NCBI GenBank assembly: GCA_014281115.1
Contig: JACONQ010000002.1
Location: 3,596,001-3,660,000, forward strand
DNA length: 64,000 bases
Origin: Laburnicola sp. R22_1
Lineage: Eukaryota; Ascomycota; Dothideomycetes; Pleosporales; Didymosphaeriaceae
Reading direction: 5' to 3'
A program made the translations under genes and the position numbers. This document shows positions 22,475-34,250 of the stretch, one piece after another (position 1 is the stretch's first letter; each line of letters begins with the position of its first letter). The notes beneath the pieces were generated by a model, which worked only from the letters and a program-made list of their open reading frames with translations, was not told the DNA's origin and searched no databases.

Positions 22475-23365
22475 AGTGTCGGGGTTGAGTAGCAACGGCC
22501 GGGGGACTGAACAGAAAAACACGGCAGGCGAGAGAGCAGTCATATAGTTTAATAAGTTAGGCCTAGCGAAAGGCGATAGGTATGCACTGCTTATACGAGA
22601 AGCTTAGCTGGAACATAATTTAAAGGCACCTTTGCCAAAATTTGAGATAGAGTTATGTGCAAGCCGGCATTATGGAAGCTCTGCGAGGTTTCTACAACGT
22701 CTCTTCCTGCAGCAGCGTGCGAGAAATAGTGGACGATGATCGATGGTCAGATGGCCAAAACCCAGGAGCCCGGGAAGTCCCGTCAAGCTGCGCTGCAGGC
22801 TCCGGATCGTCCGTCCATCCAGTAAGGCTGGAGATGGTGACGAGGAAGTTTGTGGCTTAAGGTCTGATGATTGGGCACGGAGAGAGTTTTCTTTACACGA
22901 GTCAACAGATCGCTGACCACTTCCCCGCGCCGCTCTGGCCACAATTTTACCACCCATAAAATTGCCAATAACTGACTTTGCCCCCATTCATTCACACTCC
23001 ATCGGAACTATCATATCAAAAGAGCTACAGCGCTAGCCCTGGCATATTCTGGTCGTTCTGCTGCCGAACTCGACTGGCTGAATGGCTAGTCGCAGGCCGC
23101 GTTTGATTTCGCGATTAGGTTTCAGCCGCAGCAGGCACAAGAGTCTTGGATATTGTCCAAAGCAGGAGGCAGCTCACCTGATAGTGCTTTTAGCGTCGCC
23201 CAATACTGCCCCACAATGACTTAGCCTACCTTACTAAAACAGGTAGTATAATTTTTTTAGTATTAGCTTAGGTTACCTTTCTCTCTTTTAAACTTATTCT
23301 AAATATTTTATTAAGTTATATTAAACCTATTTAAAAATAGACCCTATATATAATCTAATACTATA
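22475..23365. other. upstream flank of the membrane protein gene and right edge of the island
   Basis: Sequence to about 23220 has normal composition and presumably includes the promoter of the minus-strand gene. Open frames here (for example 22670-22987 on the minus strand) overlap others and show no family signature, so I do not call them. After 23220 RIP-type AT-rich DNA resumes abruptly. Confidence 0.5.
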
Positions 23366-23373
23366 GCCTAAAC

Positions 23374-23560
23374 TAGGCTGGCAAATAGGTATAGGTTGGA
23401 TTGAGGTTAGGTTCTATTACGTAAGACCCTAACCCCAACCCAACCTCTACCTATAGATTTTGCGCTAGTAATAGGTATAGGTTAGGTTAGGGTTATATAG
23501 GCTATAGGTTAGATTAGAGTTATATAAACTAGATTATATTAGATCTAACTAGTTATATTT
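23374..23560. repeat. left terminal and subterminal repeats of hAT1
   Basis: After the terminal TAGGCTGGCAAATAGG the sequence has iterated GGTATAGGTTAGGTTAGGGT and ACGTAAGACCCTAACC units on both orientations. Iterated subterminal motifs of this sort are usual transposase binding sites in hAT elements. They resemble the units at 35.44 and 38.1 kb. Confidence 0.65.
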
Positions 23561-23599
23561 TTTATTAGCTATATATAATTTTTATAATAAATTACTATA

Positions 23600-25560
23600 A
23601 AAAATACTCTTATTATTATAGTAGCAATTATTATATTTACTTATTAAAGTAAAAGTATAGCTTTAGTGTTAAATATATATATTAAATCTAACTAAGTGTC
23701 TAGCTATTTTAAACCTAACTAAGCGTCTTACTATTTATCTAGTATCTATATACTTCTTATAGTACCTATCTACTAGCTATATATTCTTAGCCTATATAGT
23801 AACTTATTTTATATAAATAGCATTACTATTAATATTTAGAAGTATTAGTATTTATTTTATAGTAGGAGTAGAGTGGTATAAAGAAATACCTTTAAATATT
23901 CTAAGTAAAAAAGCCTCTATTACCTCTTAGAGAGCAGCTAGCATAGTAGACTAGAAGCATAGATATTTCTTATTATTATTTTACACTATTTCCTTAATAA
24001 GGTAGCAGAATAGCCTTTTTCTAATAAGGAGCTTAATGCTCTTTTAGTACGTTTTAATTTCTCTAAGCATAATAGCTATATATTATTAGAATATATATAT
24101 ATATAATAAATAGCTATAATAATAATATACTACTTAGCTTCTAGTAGTACTTCCTCTTTAGTATAGTAGGTAGTGTTTTACAAGGCGCCTTTTGCGTAGC
24201 CTTAATAGCTGGTAGCTTTTTCTTTTTTACTTAAGATTTGCTAGTAACTAGTTTAGAGTATTTAGCTAGCTTAGTGCGTACTATTATCTTAGAAATTAAG
24301 GTTGTATAGTAGTTAAGGCTATAGAGTATTAAAAAAGTAGCTAGAAGGGTAGTAAGATAAAGTAGCTAAGTAGGTAGTAAGGTAAATAAAATGAATACAC
24401 TAGTGTTATTAGCGCCTTGCTTATGCGTATAGGCCCCTATAGCTACTTTTATAATAATAATAATAATAATATTTTTATTATCTTTATAATATTAACTATA
24501 GTTATTACGCACTATTATTACACTCTATACTATAGTATTTATTAAGGAAAAGTCTTCTAATATCCTAAAGGGCCTCCTAAGTAGTAGCCTATAAATACTA
24601 GCAAATTTCAAGCGTAATAAGTAGGAGGGTCTTACTAAGGTATTTAGTAATTATAGTCTTTTATTACACTATATACTAATATAAATAGGGCTTTATATTT
24701 AGAAATAAAAAGATTAGCACTATTCTTTTATATTATAAATAAGGTGGCTTTTAGAAAGGTTATTCTACTAACTATAAAGTACTATTTAAAGGTGCACTTA
24801 GTAATAGCGCCTATACTATTATATAGAGGTTTTGCAATGCACTCTATAGTAAAGAAGAAAACGTATTAAACTTTACTAAATTAGCTAATTAAGCTGCATA
24901 ATATTAGCTTAAAAGAAGCTTTATAATAATAAAAACTACTAACTACTCTCTAAAGTACAACAGTATTAATAGCTTATATAAAAAGAAGAAGAACTTATAT
25001 AGTTTTGCTTTAAGAATTAAAAAAGTAGTATATTATTATATTCTATTATTATATATTAGTTAATTAATAAGGAATAGACAACTCGTTAAAGGCGAAACTA
25101 ATAGCTATATATAAGAAGTAGAATAAGATTAAGAATAAAGTTAATTTAAGGGCCTACTAAGCAGCCCTAGCTAAGCATAGGATTGCTGCTAGTAAGGGGA
25201 AAGGCCCTTCTATACTATAGAGTTGCATAGGTAAATAAATCTTTAGTTATAGTAGTGTATATAAAAAGCTCTTACGCGATATATATAAGGTAGGCCTAAA
25301 AAAGCTTAAGACTAATAGCTTTAAGAGTAAAGCTAATAAGAAAGAGTAGGAGGACTTCTATAATAGTATAGGCAATATTGGTCTAACTGCTAAGGAGCTA
25401 GTAATAGTTATTAATAAGAAATAGTTATAAATTTATTATACTTATTTATTATATATCTTTACAAATAATTATTAGTTAATATCAGCCTAGTTCTTTTGCT
25501 AACCTTATTAACTATAGTAAGAATAGTATACTTAATAGTAATAAAGCGTATATTAAGGGA
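23600..25560. other. interior of hAT1, no gene assigned
   Basis: AT-rich RIPed DNA. A plus-strand frame at 25085-25450 translates into Lys-rich blocks (LRAYQAALAKHRIAASKGKG, LTAKELVIVINKKQ) and may be coding, but I recognise no family. An (ATA)n run lies at about 24451-24472. Nothing else can be supported. Confidence 0.35.
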
Positions 25561-25842
25561 AATAATAATAAAGAGTGTAAAGAGGAAATTAAGAATAACA
25601 GGGAGAAGCTTAAGACTTATTTCTAGGAGCTGCTAGACAGGTACAACTCTAATATTATAGATAAGGATAGAGACTTTAAGGGTTTCTTAGACTTTAGGGG
25701 CTTAGGTACTAAGGAGAGTTTAGATACTAAGGAGGGTTTAGATAGTAAGGGGGGCTTAGATACTAAGGGGGTTTTAGATAATAAGGGGGTTTTAGACAAT
25801 AAGAAAGGCTTAGATGCTAAGGGAATTTTAGATAATAATTAG
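25560..25842 (+). pseudogene. coding-type fragment with a hexapeptide repeat
   Basis: An open stretch reads KECKEEIKNNREKLKTYF, then ELLDRYNSNIIDKDRDFKGF, followed by tandem hexapeptides LGTKES, LDTKEG, LDSKGG, LDTKGV, LDNKGV, LDNKKG, LDAKGI and a final LDNN before TAG. The 18-bp units at 25702-25839 keep frame exactly, so they expanded while the region was coding. The protein family is unknown. It lies inside hAT1, upstream of the transposase. Confidence 0.45.
25702..25839 (+). repeat. 18-bp coding minisatellite
   Basis: About 7.7 units of TTAGATACTAAGGGGGTT-type sequence. Third positions and some first positions vary while L-D-x-K is kept in nearly all units. Confidence 0.8.
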
Positions 25843-26599
25843 CGCGTAGGATAAGATAAGCTAAAGTTGTAGTTTTGCTATAGCTAATTATTATAGCTAA
25901 TAATTATATACTAGTTACTAAGGATGCCGCCTATAGTAGTATAGTAATAAGCTAATTACTACCTAAAACTAACTTTGTAATAAAGGGCTATATACTAGTT
26001 TAAATCTAAAACTAACTTATTATTAGTATACTATACGCTGCACACTATTTTTAGCTAATCTTAATATTAGTTAAATATTACTATAGTTAATATTATGGAA
26101 TTTAGTTTATCCTATCCTCTTCTTAAACTACTATTCTCTCTAATAACTATTTAACTGGTTATTATATTTTTATTATACTAATATTTTTAAGTGCTATATT
26201 AAGTGCTATACCTACTCTAAGAATTAACATATAGCCCTATATTAATAAACTAGTTGCTTTACTACTGGATACTCTTTTTAGATATAGAATTCTAGCCCTA
26301 TAGACTAATAGATTAGAAAATAAGATAATTTGTCTTATCTAATGTCCCCCTTTAGACTTTTAAGAGTTAGAGATAGAGAAAAGATATTTGCTATATAGGA
26401 TATATAGTTGTCTAATACTTAATAGGCTAAAAATAAATAAACTTATAACTTATACTAGAACTCTTACCTTTATATAGGTATTATCTAGACTATATTTTAG
26501 GAGGACGTAGAGTACCCCTTTAGTTATCTATATGTATTTTATCTTAACTATAGCTATATACTATAATATCTAAGCGTTAACTTTGTTAGTACATAGCTA

Positions 26600-28090
26600 A
26601 TTAGTACTAAGCACTTTATTAACTATATAAGGTCCTAAGTATATATATAGTAGAATAAGCCTATTTATAAAAGGACTTTTACTCCTTAGTATAAAAAAAA
26701 GTAGATAGCTATTTTATATCTTATATACACTTTATAGGTGTGTAAAACTAAACTTATATAGGTAGTAATTAATAATAACTAGTTTTTCTAAATAGTAGAG
26801 CAACTATCCTTTTAACGCTGTGTTTGTTTTCTTAGGCCTAACGCTGTAATAACTAGCTAATATAGGTTCTACTAGATATTTCTAAATAAATTTAACGCTG
26901 CTAAGGCAGCTATTCTTAGCGATATTAGTAGGGTAACTAAACTCTCTATCTTGCTTAATGCGTAGTCTGCAGCTAATTATCTTAGCTTTCTAGCTATTAA
27001 TAGTTACTATATTAATAACACTTAGTAGTTTAAGGAGAAGCTACTTAACTTTATACTAATATATAGCAGCTATACTAGAGTATTAATAGTATTTGAGGTA
27101 CTATAGGTCCTTAAAGATATAGGAATTGCGTAGAAGCTTTTAGCAATTATATATAATAATACTAGTTATAATAGTACCCTAGCTTAGAGCGTCTAGCATA
27201 AACTATTAGAGGAGAATATTACCTAGAACTAAAAAGAGAATATAATTCTATATGTTGCTTATATTATTAACTTTGTAGTTTAAAATATTATCTATTACCT
27301 TAACTTGTTAGCGTCTATTAATCTTAGCTTTAGAGAGACGCTATAGCGGCAATATATAAATAAAATCTAGGCGTAAATATCTATTCTAAATTTCCTTTAT
27401 AAGGTACGTTAGCTATTATTATAAAAAGTTATTATAGAAAGTTATTATAAACTAACTAGCGTGTAGCTTTATACTATTTGCATTGCAATTAAGTAGTTAC
27501 TATAGTAATTTAAGTAATTTCTTATAATATAGAGTAATATACTATTAAAGAAGCAATTATTTATACTTTCAAATATCTAAATAAGATATAACTTTATGTA
27601 TAATATATGCGAATGCGTACTAAAGCTTTAGGCAAATATTAATATATAGTTAGAGAAGGAGATTATAATAAAGATAATTAGGAGATTAAACGCTTCTACT
27701 TATAGCGATACTATAGAGGCAGACTTTAAAGATCTTAAGAAACTTTAACTATTAGCCCTAGAATAGTTGTATTTTAAGTTAATTACTTCTATACTCTAAA
27801 AGTTTAAGGAGGCTATAAACTTCCTAAGTAAGAACTAGAAACCCTAGATTTTATATATCTAGCTTATGTATAACTAGCTCTTTAATTTTCTAAATAAGAT
27901 AAATAATAAGCTTATTAAAGAGTTAAATAATATTAGATAGCTAGAAGCTATATAGGCTATAGCTAAGATAGGATAAGAGAAATTGTGTAAGTATTACTTA
28001 AGAATAGGTAGGAAGAAGGGTTTCTTATTTAATTATATAATAATATTAGATCTTTTGCAAAAGCTTATAGTGTATAAGGTATATTAAATA
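26600..28090 (+). pseudogene. hAT transposase, RIP-inactivated
   Basis: The plus-strand frame shows hAT family landmarks in order. LSFLAINSYYINNT then FKEKLLNF is the block normally reading FLAITAHYID-WKL-SKLLDF. EVLQVLKDIGIAQKLLAII then YNNTSYN is the block with the second catalytic Asp, normally TDNASNN and here Asn. VAYIINFVVQNI corresponds to C-AHVINLVVQ. Further down are INNKLIKELNNI, EKLCKYYLRI and NYIIILDLLQKL. Q symbols replaced by TAG/TAA stops are frequent. The first Asp block and the C-terminal dimerisation region are not clear. It would have mobilised hAT1; now dead. Confidence 0.7.
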
Positions 28091-28094
28091 GCAA

Positions 28095-28260
28095 GTAGAG
28101 GGGCGTATCGTGGTGGGTACGGGCGTAAGGCGGTCTAAGTATAGCAGAAGTCTAAATAGTAAATCTACGCTATGGTAGGAGACTATAAGCGAGAATTTTA
28201 GTCTAGAAATAAGCAAAAACTTAGACTCCTTAGCGAGTTTGAATCTCGCCCTCTCCCCCT
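28095..28260 (+). ncRNA. tRNA-like relic or tRNA-derived repeat
   Basis: GCGAG-TTTGAAT-CTCGC (28233-28249) is a perfect T-arm with a B-box-like loop. GTCTAAGT (28133-28140) pairs exactly with ACTTAGAC (28219-28226) in the place of an anticodon stem, with 78 nt between that could hold an intron or insertion. GTAGAGG (28095-28101) pairs at 6 of 7 positions with CCTCTCC (28250-28256). The D-arm region (GGGTACGGGCGTAAGGCGG) is about five bases too long. CA and TG are not depleted, unlike the flanks. It could be a decayed tRNA or the head of a SINE. Confidence 0.35.
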
Positions 28261-29541
28261 CTAGTTTTTAAATACCAAAAAATCAATCTTTGTAGATAAG
28301 AAGAAAAGTAGCCTAAATAAGCTAGTGTCTCTAATAATTGAGAAATTTCTAACTATTTGAGCTAGTCTTAACTAAATTACTAGATTAAACTTATAGGACG
28401 GGAAAGCTAATAGTAAGTACCTCTAATAATTAAGAAATCTTTAACTAGTTACTAGTCTTAATAAGTTATGAGGATTTAAACTTATAGGATAAGAAAGTTA
28501 ATTAAGACATATTACTATCTTCTAATTTAGGAAAAACTTTGTTGGAAATTTTAATTTATGCTTTAGATAGACAATAGACCACTAGTGTTGGTTTTCTCTT
28601 AACCCCCTTTAAAGGGCTTTTTTTACTAGGGGAAAGTGCCTCTTATCTATCTATACAATTTGCCTATGGCTATATTTACTTTACAGAAAATTTAGAAGTA
28701 ATAGAAACGTTAATAATAGTATAAGGTATTATAATTATAGCTATTTATTATAGTTATATACTAATAGTTATATAGAATAAAATATAAAAAATCTAGACTA
28801 AGTATATATACTACTAATAGTTCCTATAGTACCTTAATTACTATAATAGCCTAATAGCTAGAAATTCTACTTTAGTCTTAAATACTAATCTAAAATAGTT
28901 GTAAGATAGTAAATAGTTTTAAAAGCCTTCTTTACTACCTAGTTTATAGTCTAGTAGCCTTTCTACCTCTAGCTAAAGTTTAGCTACGCTAGATATTAAT
29001 TATAACTTAGGCCTAACTTAGATAAAAAGAGAAATATACCTAAGTATGCCTATAGTTAAAAAGGATAATAGGTTTAATATACTAGTATAGTAGAAAGTTT
29101 ATTAAATATCTTATCTCTAACTTACGTAGATTATAAAGAATATTCTAGTAGTATAGATTTTATAGGTAGATATATTAGAAAAGTTTTTCTGCTTAACTAT
29201 ACAAAGAATACGTAGATATGCGTAGACTTACGTATTTGTGCACATTTTGCATAAGTAATTTACTAGTATAAAAATACTTAGAGATATATAAATATACGCA
29301 GACTTGCGTAGATATACACAAATAGCCTAAGTAATTTTTTTAAAGCTTTATAACTTATTTACTAGTAAAGCTATAATTTTAATGTTTTAATAGATTTATA
29401 GAGAGAATACTAGTCTTTAATTATTTAATTTAAAAATACTATTTTTATTACGTAATTAGTTAGTAATTAATAAAAAACTCGTTATGTTTCTAGTCATTAT
29501 ATATATTACGTAATATTATTATATAAAAAATAGTACTAATA

Positions 29542-29606
29542 ACGTATCCTATTAGCGAGCGGGTCAGATTAGCGAGCGGGTCAGATTAGCGAGCGGGTTA
29601 GTTTTT
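29542..29606. repeat. left terminal inverted repeat of P2
   Basis: Contains three direct GCGAGCGGGT units spaced 17 bp apart, ending GGTTAGTTTTT. The inverted counterpart at 31354-31402 has two units. Confidence 0.85.
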
Positions 29607-29638
29607 GCCAAGACCACAATACCTCACAATAACTTATT

Positions 29639-31327
29639 ATGTCTTAACAACGCAACGCGTTATTATCTAATAAAGAACGCAGAATTAAGCTTGCCCTTTA
29701 GGCCTATTAGAATAAACAATATTTAAGCCTATAACGTGCCGCTAACGCGTATAACGTTCTAAAAACTATAGTAACCTGCCAATACAACGGAATCGCTACC
29801 CAAGCAGATAACCGCGCTAATATGGCGAAGCTTACTACAACCAAAGAGAAGACGCTTATCTAATACATACTCAACCTAGACTCGCGAGGATTTGCACCCT
29901 AGCTAGATAAGGTGGAGGATATGGCTAATAAACTGCTGGCTGCGCGGCACAGAGACCCTGTAGGTAAATGCTAGGCTTAACGCTTTGTAAAGCGTGTACC
30001 TGAGCTCAAAATGGCCTTTAATTGAGCGAAGGACCGACAGAGGATACAATAGGAGGATCCAGAGGTGATAAACGCGTGGTTTCGGCTTATAGAGGAGACA
30101 AAAGCCAAGTATAGAGTGCAGGATTAAGACGTCCATAACTTCGATAAGACTGGCTTCTAGATAGGAGTTATTGGCTCAATAAAGGTTGTGACAGGCTCAG
30201 AGAGACGTTCTTAACCTAATCTTGTCCAGCCAGGCGACCGCGAGTGGGTTACAGTGATCTAGAGCATTTGCGCTGCTAGGTATACTGCCCCACCCTTTAT
30301 TATCTACAAAGGGTAAGTCCACATCTTAGCGTGGTATAAGGAGACTAGTATCCCCCGCAATTGGAAGCTTTTAGTCTCCGAGACTGGCTAGACTAACAAC
30401 GAGCTTAGAGTCGCGTAGTTAAAGCACTTTAACGCGTATACAAGACCGCGTATAGTGGGGTTATAGAGGTTACTTATTCTAGACGGCCATAAGAGCCACT
30501 AATCCTAAGATTTTAAGGATTACTGTCTGGAACAGAGGATCCTAACCCTCTGTATGCCAGCGCACTCATCTCACATCCTGCAGCCGCTTAATGTGGTCTG
30601 TTTCGCGCCACTAAAGCTAAAGTACCCCTAGCGCGTGCGAGACTTAGCGCGCTAACGCGTCTTTTATATTAATAAAGAGGGCTTCCTACTAGCCTTTTGC
30701 AACGCGTTTTTTAATGTATTTATACTAGAGAATTATAAGAAAGCCTTTAAGGCCTCTGGGCTTGTTTCTTTAGACGCGTTGGTGGTAGTAGATCGCCTTA
30801 ACGTGCGACCTCCACCAGAACTACCTATACTAAATAAGCCCTAGCAATTAAAAACACTAAAAAACGCTATTAAACTCTCGTTACAGGCTAAGCTAGTAAT
30901 AGAATCTATTAAGAAATTACTAACTACTATTACTATAAGGCTCGCATAGCTTATAAAGGGCGCTAAAAGTCTAGCTCACTAAGGTGTACTTATGATAGGC
31001 CAACTCGCTAAGCTTTAGAAGCAGATAGAGCTGCTTACTAAGCAAAAATCGCGTAAAAGAAAGTATCTCCAGCATAGTAGAGTACTTAACTTTGGCTAGG
31101 GAGCAGATTTAGTGACTAGAAGTCCCTCTGTTAGGGCGAAATCGTCTAAAAGGGCGCGGAGTGAAGGTAACGCTAAGAGAGGCCCCTTAACACAACGCCG
31201 CCGCGACAACTATAGGGGAACTAGGCATAACGCGAGAATCTGCCAGAAGGCTAAAGAGTTATCTTTTAGCTTAGATATTATCCTTAGTAAACTGTCTTTA
31301 GATAGTGTTAATAGTAATTTAAATTAA
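29639..31327 (+). pseudogene. pogo/Fot-type DDE transposase of P2
   Basis: One frame from ATG 29639 to TAA 31325, about 560 codons, the usual length. It has an N-terminal psq helix-turn-helix, then a CENP-B-type domain (TTTKEKTLI, ILNLDSRGFAP, VEDMANKLLAARHRDPVG). The DDE_1 blocks are HNFDKTGF, RLLILDGHKSH and HSSHILQPLNVVCFAPL. The tail includes RNA-binding-like basic residues and a decayed zinc knuckle (DNYRGTRHNARICQ, with Cys changed to Tyr). First and second Asp survive; the third is Asn. The stops are TAG/TAA at former Gln or Trp codons. A 71-codon open piece survives at 31112-31327. Confidence 0.9.
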
Positions 31328-31353
31328 AGTTTGCAGTACTATAGTGTTATTAA

Positions 31354-31402
31354 AAAAAACTAACCCGCTCGCTAATCTAACTCGCTCGCTAATAGGATAC
31401 GT
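31354..31402. repeat. right terminal inverted repeat of P2
   Basis: Reads AAAACTAACCCGCTCGCT inward to outward and ends AATAGGATACGT before TA. It has one fewer internal unit than the left end. Confidence 0.85.
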
Positions 31403-32486
31403 TAAATTATTATATAAATTTTTAAAAAGTTATAATAATAATAAAGTAGTTTAAAGGTTATTAAAGGTTAAACTTTTTAAAATAGTGTCCTTTGCTAAGC
31501 CACTAATTTTCGCCTAATCTAATTCTTTTAAATAATTATAAAACTATATTTTTCTATTTTTAAAACTACAAAATCTAGAATTTAGGGTTAGATAGAAGTT
31601 CTATGTAATACACTAGTAATTAGTACTATTATATTAACTAATAATTACTATCTAGTAAGAGACTTTAATTTTATACTTTAAAAATCTTTTTTTAAAAGCT
31701 TATTAAGCAGCTTACTAAGTAGCTTACTAAGCTTTTTTTAAATTTTACCTAATTAAAGAGCTTTATTTACTTATTAATTAGCATTTTATAGGTAGTATAG
31801 GCACCTAGAGTACCCTAGCTACTCTAGCTACTCTAAGTTTACTGGCGGCATAGGTACGCATCCTTACGTAACCTTGCGCATACGCACACTAAGAAAAATG
31901 CAGTATTACTAGTGCGCTCTAAGCGTATTTAGTGCGTAGGCGTGCGCAGGCGTGCTTAGAGTTGCTTAGGTGCCCTAGGTGCTTATACTCGCTTAATACT
32001 TTTCCTAATATATTAAGCGTATTTTTAATACTAGTAGGATATAATTAGAGATTAAAGGCATAGTCTTACTGCTTAAACAATTTAAAAGGTTATAATAGTT
32101 AAGTTTATAATAGCTAATAAGTAATCTATAAAGGTATTAGATCCTAATATAGAGGAGGATAATTTAGGAGATATAGCGCTATTAGATAAGAAAAATTATT
32201 TATATAAGCTACTAGCTAATAAAAAGACTATTAAAACTATATAAGGTTCTAAGGTTTTAAATAGCAAGCTACTAAATTCTTCTTACTAGAGGCAGCTACT
32301 ATAAAAGTAGTTAAGACCTTAGCACTACTATAGTGTTAGTAATAATAAGACATAATAAATATATATGTTAATAGCAAAATAGTGTTAATTTTACTTTTAC
32401 TTAGATCTCTTTTATTATATACCTTTAGAAAGTAACTAAAGTTACTAATCTTATTACTATTAATTTTATATAATATAAGTTACGCA

Positions 32487-32684
32487 ATCCTAATAGGTAC
32501 CCTAATCTAATCTATACCTAGAAGTCTATATAATCTAACTTAACCTATACCTAGGGTCTATGCAACCTAACCTAATCTATACCTAGGGTCTATATAACTC
32601 TAACCTAATCTATACCTAGGGTCTATGCGACTCTAACCCAATTCTATATCTAAGCTAGGTACCTTGAATCCATTTACTAGTCTA
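32487..32684. repeat. right terminal and subterminal repeats of hAT1
   Basis: Four imperfect units built on CTAATCTATACCTAGGGTCT, spaced 30-35 bp, then the terminal CATTTACTAGTCTA. They mirror the left end units in inverted orientation. Confidence 0.65.
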
Positions 32685-32692
32685 GTCTAAAC

Positions 32693-34239
32693 TATTAAAT
32701 ACGCCCTATAATTTAATATAGAAGCTAGGTGCAGACCTATATATCAACTTAGATTATAATCTAGAACCTAATAATAATGTTAAGTAGCTAGCTAATATAT
32801 ATTTATTATATAAATACTTACACCTTTTATATAAGAAAGCTTTAATAAGAAGCTAAGTTCTATATTATATATATAAGAGATAATCTATACTTGTCTATTA
32901 TTAATGTACTCTAAAATATATAAAGGGGAATTGCGTATAATATAAATATGGCACAGCTAGTAGGTAGTGTATACTCTACTAAAGAATAGATACTAAACTA
33001 GACGTTATTAGTAAGTGCTTAAATATATTTAGATTATGTTTAGAATATATTCATAATATATTTAAGATTTAATATTTAAAGAGAAAGACGTACCCTACTA
33101 GTAAAGCTATCTTATCCTTTCTTAATAGTATAGTATAGAAATTAAAGTATATATATATATAGGTATAAAGTACTATAAATACTTTTAGAATAGACTATAA
33201 AGGTAGTTATACACTAAGGTAACTCTGGCGCTTTATAAAGATATTTAGCAAACTTAAAAGGCTATTATAGTAGTAAAAAAATAAAGAGTAAAAAGCTATA
33301 GCTTATTATATAAGTGTATAGTAAAGGTTTATATGAAAGAATTACTATAACCTATAAAGAGCAATATGTGCACTATATTTAAAGCGCCTATAGTAGATAT
33401 AAATAGATTCTAAATAGATTCTAAATATTTTTAGAATATATTTAAACTAAAGTACTAGTAAATATAGGAAATAATAGATATTTACTTCTAGGTAGTTAGC
33501 TATTAGAGCTTGACTAGATACTATATAGAAAACTACTTCTATTAGAAGGTATCTAAAAAGGCGGATACAGAGTACTTATAGAAGCTATTTAATAATAGCC
33601 TACTACCTCTATTATAGTTTTATAATATAGTAGAGCCTTAAAGCGCCTATTTAAAAATCTATAGTATATTTTCTAAATATATTCTTAATATTTTCTAAAT
33701 ATATTCTTAATATTTTCTAAATATATTCTTAATATATTGTAAATATATTTAGGGGGTTAACTATACTTAGAGTTAAGAATAGCTACTTAAGAAAAAGTGT
33801 AATATAGAGATTTATATTCTAGTTCTAAATAATCTCATAATATTGCTATATTATATTTAATATAATATAGATTATATCTATATATTCTACTACTACTATA
33901 TAGTATATTATCTAGTTAGCTAGAAAATATCTATAAAGTCCTCTACTTAATATTAACGCCTACACTAACGCAATATAAGTTTATTTAAATATTTTTAGAA
34001 TATTTTTAGAATATCTTTCTAATGTATTTAGCTAAGTTTCTTAACTCGTCCTAGTTAAAGACTTTCTTCTAATTATATAGTATTACATATCTTAAAGAGC
34101 TTAATACTATATTTATATATAAAAATAGAAGTTAGCAAATTATTAAGTATAAAAAGCTAGCTACTTCTCTATATAAATTTAGTATAAGTAGTGTAATATA
34201 TAAGTAGTATATAAGATACCTTTGAAATCCTACTTTAGT
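32693..34239 (+). other. unassigned AT-rich DNA with intron-like segments
   Basis: No transposon domain is readable. Two segments have the form of short fungal introns: 33011-33066 (GTAAGT to TTTAAG) and 33979-34031 (GTTTAT, TTCTAAT, TTTAG). A 22-bp repeat TTCTAAATATATTCTTAATA occurs three times at 33672-33740. Coding sequence around these segments cannot be traced through the damage. Confidence 0.4.
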
Positions 34240-34250
34240 ATATTTCTTTA

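Larger units (their letters stand above)
29542..31402 (+). mobile_element. pogo-family DNA transposon P2, complete
   Basis: A 1861-bp element between TA dinucleotides (29540-29541 and 31403-31404). The ends begin ACGTATCCTATTAGCGAGC and are inverted. The left terminal region holds three AGATTAGCGAGCGGGT-type units and the right one two. It carries one transposase pseudogene and is nested in hAT1. Its terminal ACGT matches P1, so P1 and P2 belong to related families. Confidence 0.9.
23374..32684 (+). mobile_element. hAT DNA transposon hAT1, 9.3 kb with nested insertions
   Basis: The left end reads TAGGCTGGCAAATAGGT and the right end, reversed, TAGACTAGTAAATGGAT; every difference is a transition. 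These match hAT terminal repeats of the form (C/T)AGGG-TGGCAAA. The flanks are GCCTAAAC (23366-23373) and GTCTAAAC (32685-32692), an 8-bp target duplication with one C/T difference, as hAT elements make. Inside is a hAT transposase pseudogene. Pogo element P2 (29542-31402) is nested in the 3' half. The subterminal regions carry repeated TATAGGTTAGGTTAGGGT-like units. Confidence 0.75.

Noticed and set aside
22670..22987. minus-strand 105-codon frame upstream of the membrane protein
   Set aside because: It overlaps other frames on both strands and has low-complexity Arg/Ser content and no recognisable domain.
29903..30136. minus-strand 77-codon frame
   Set aside because: It is antisense to the P2 transposase and has no family signature.
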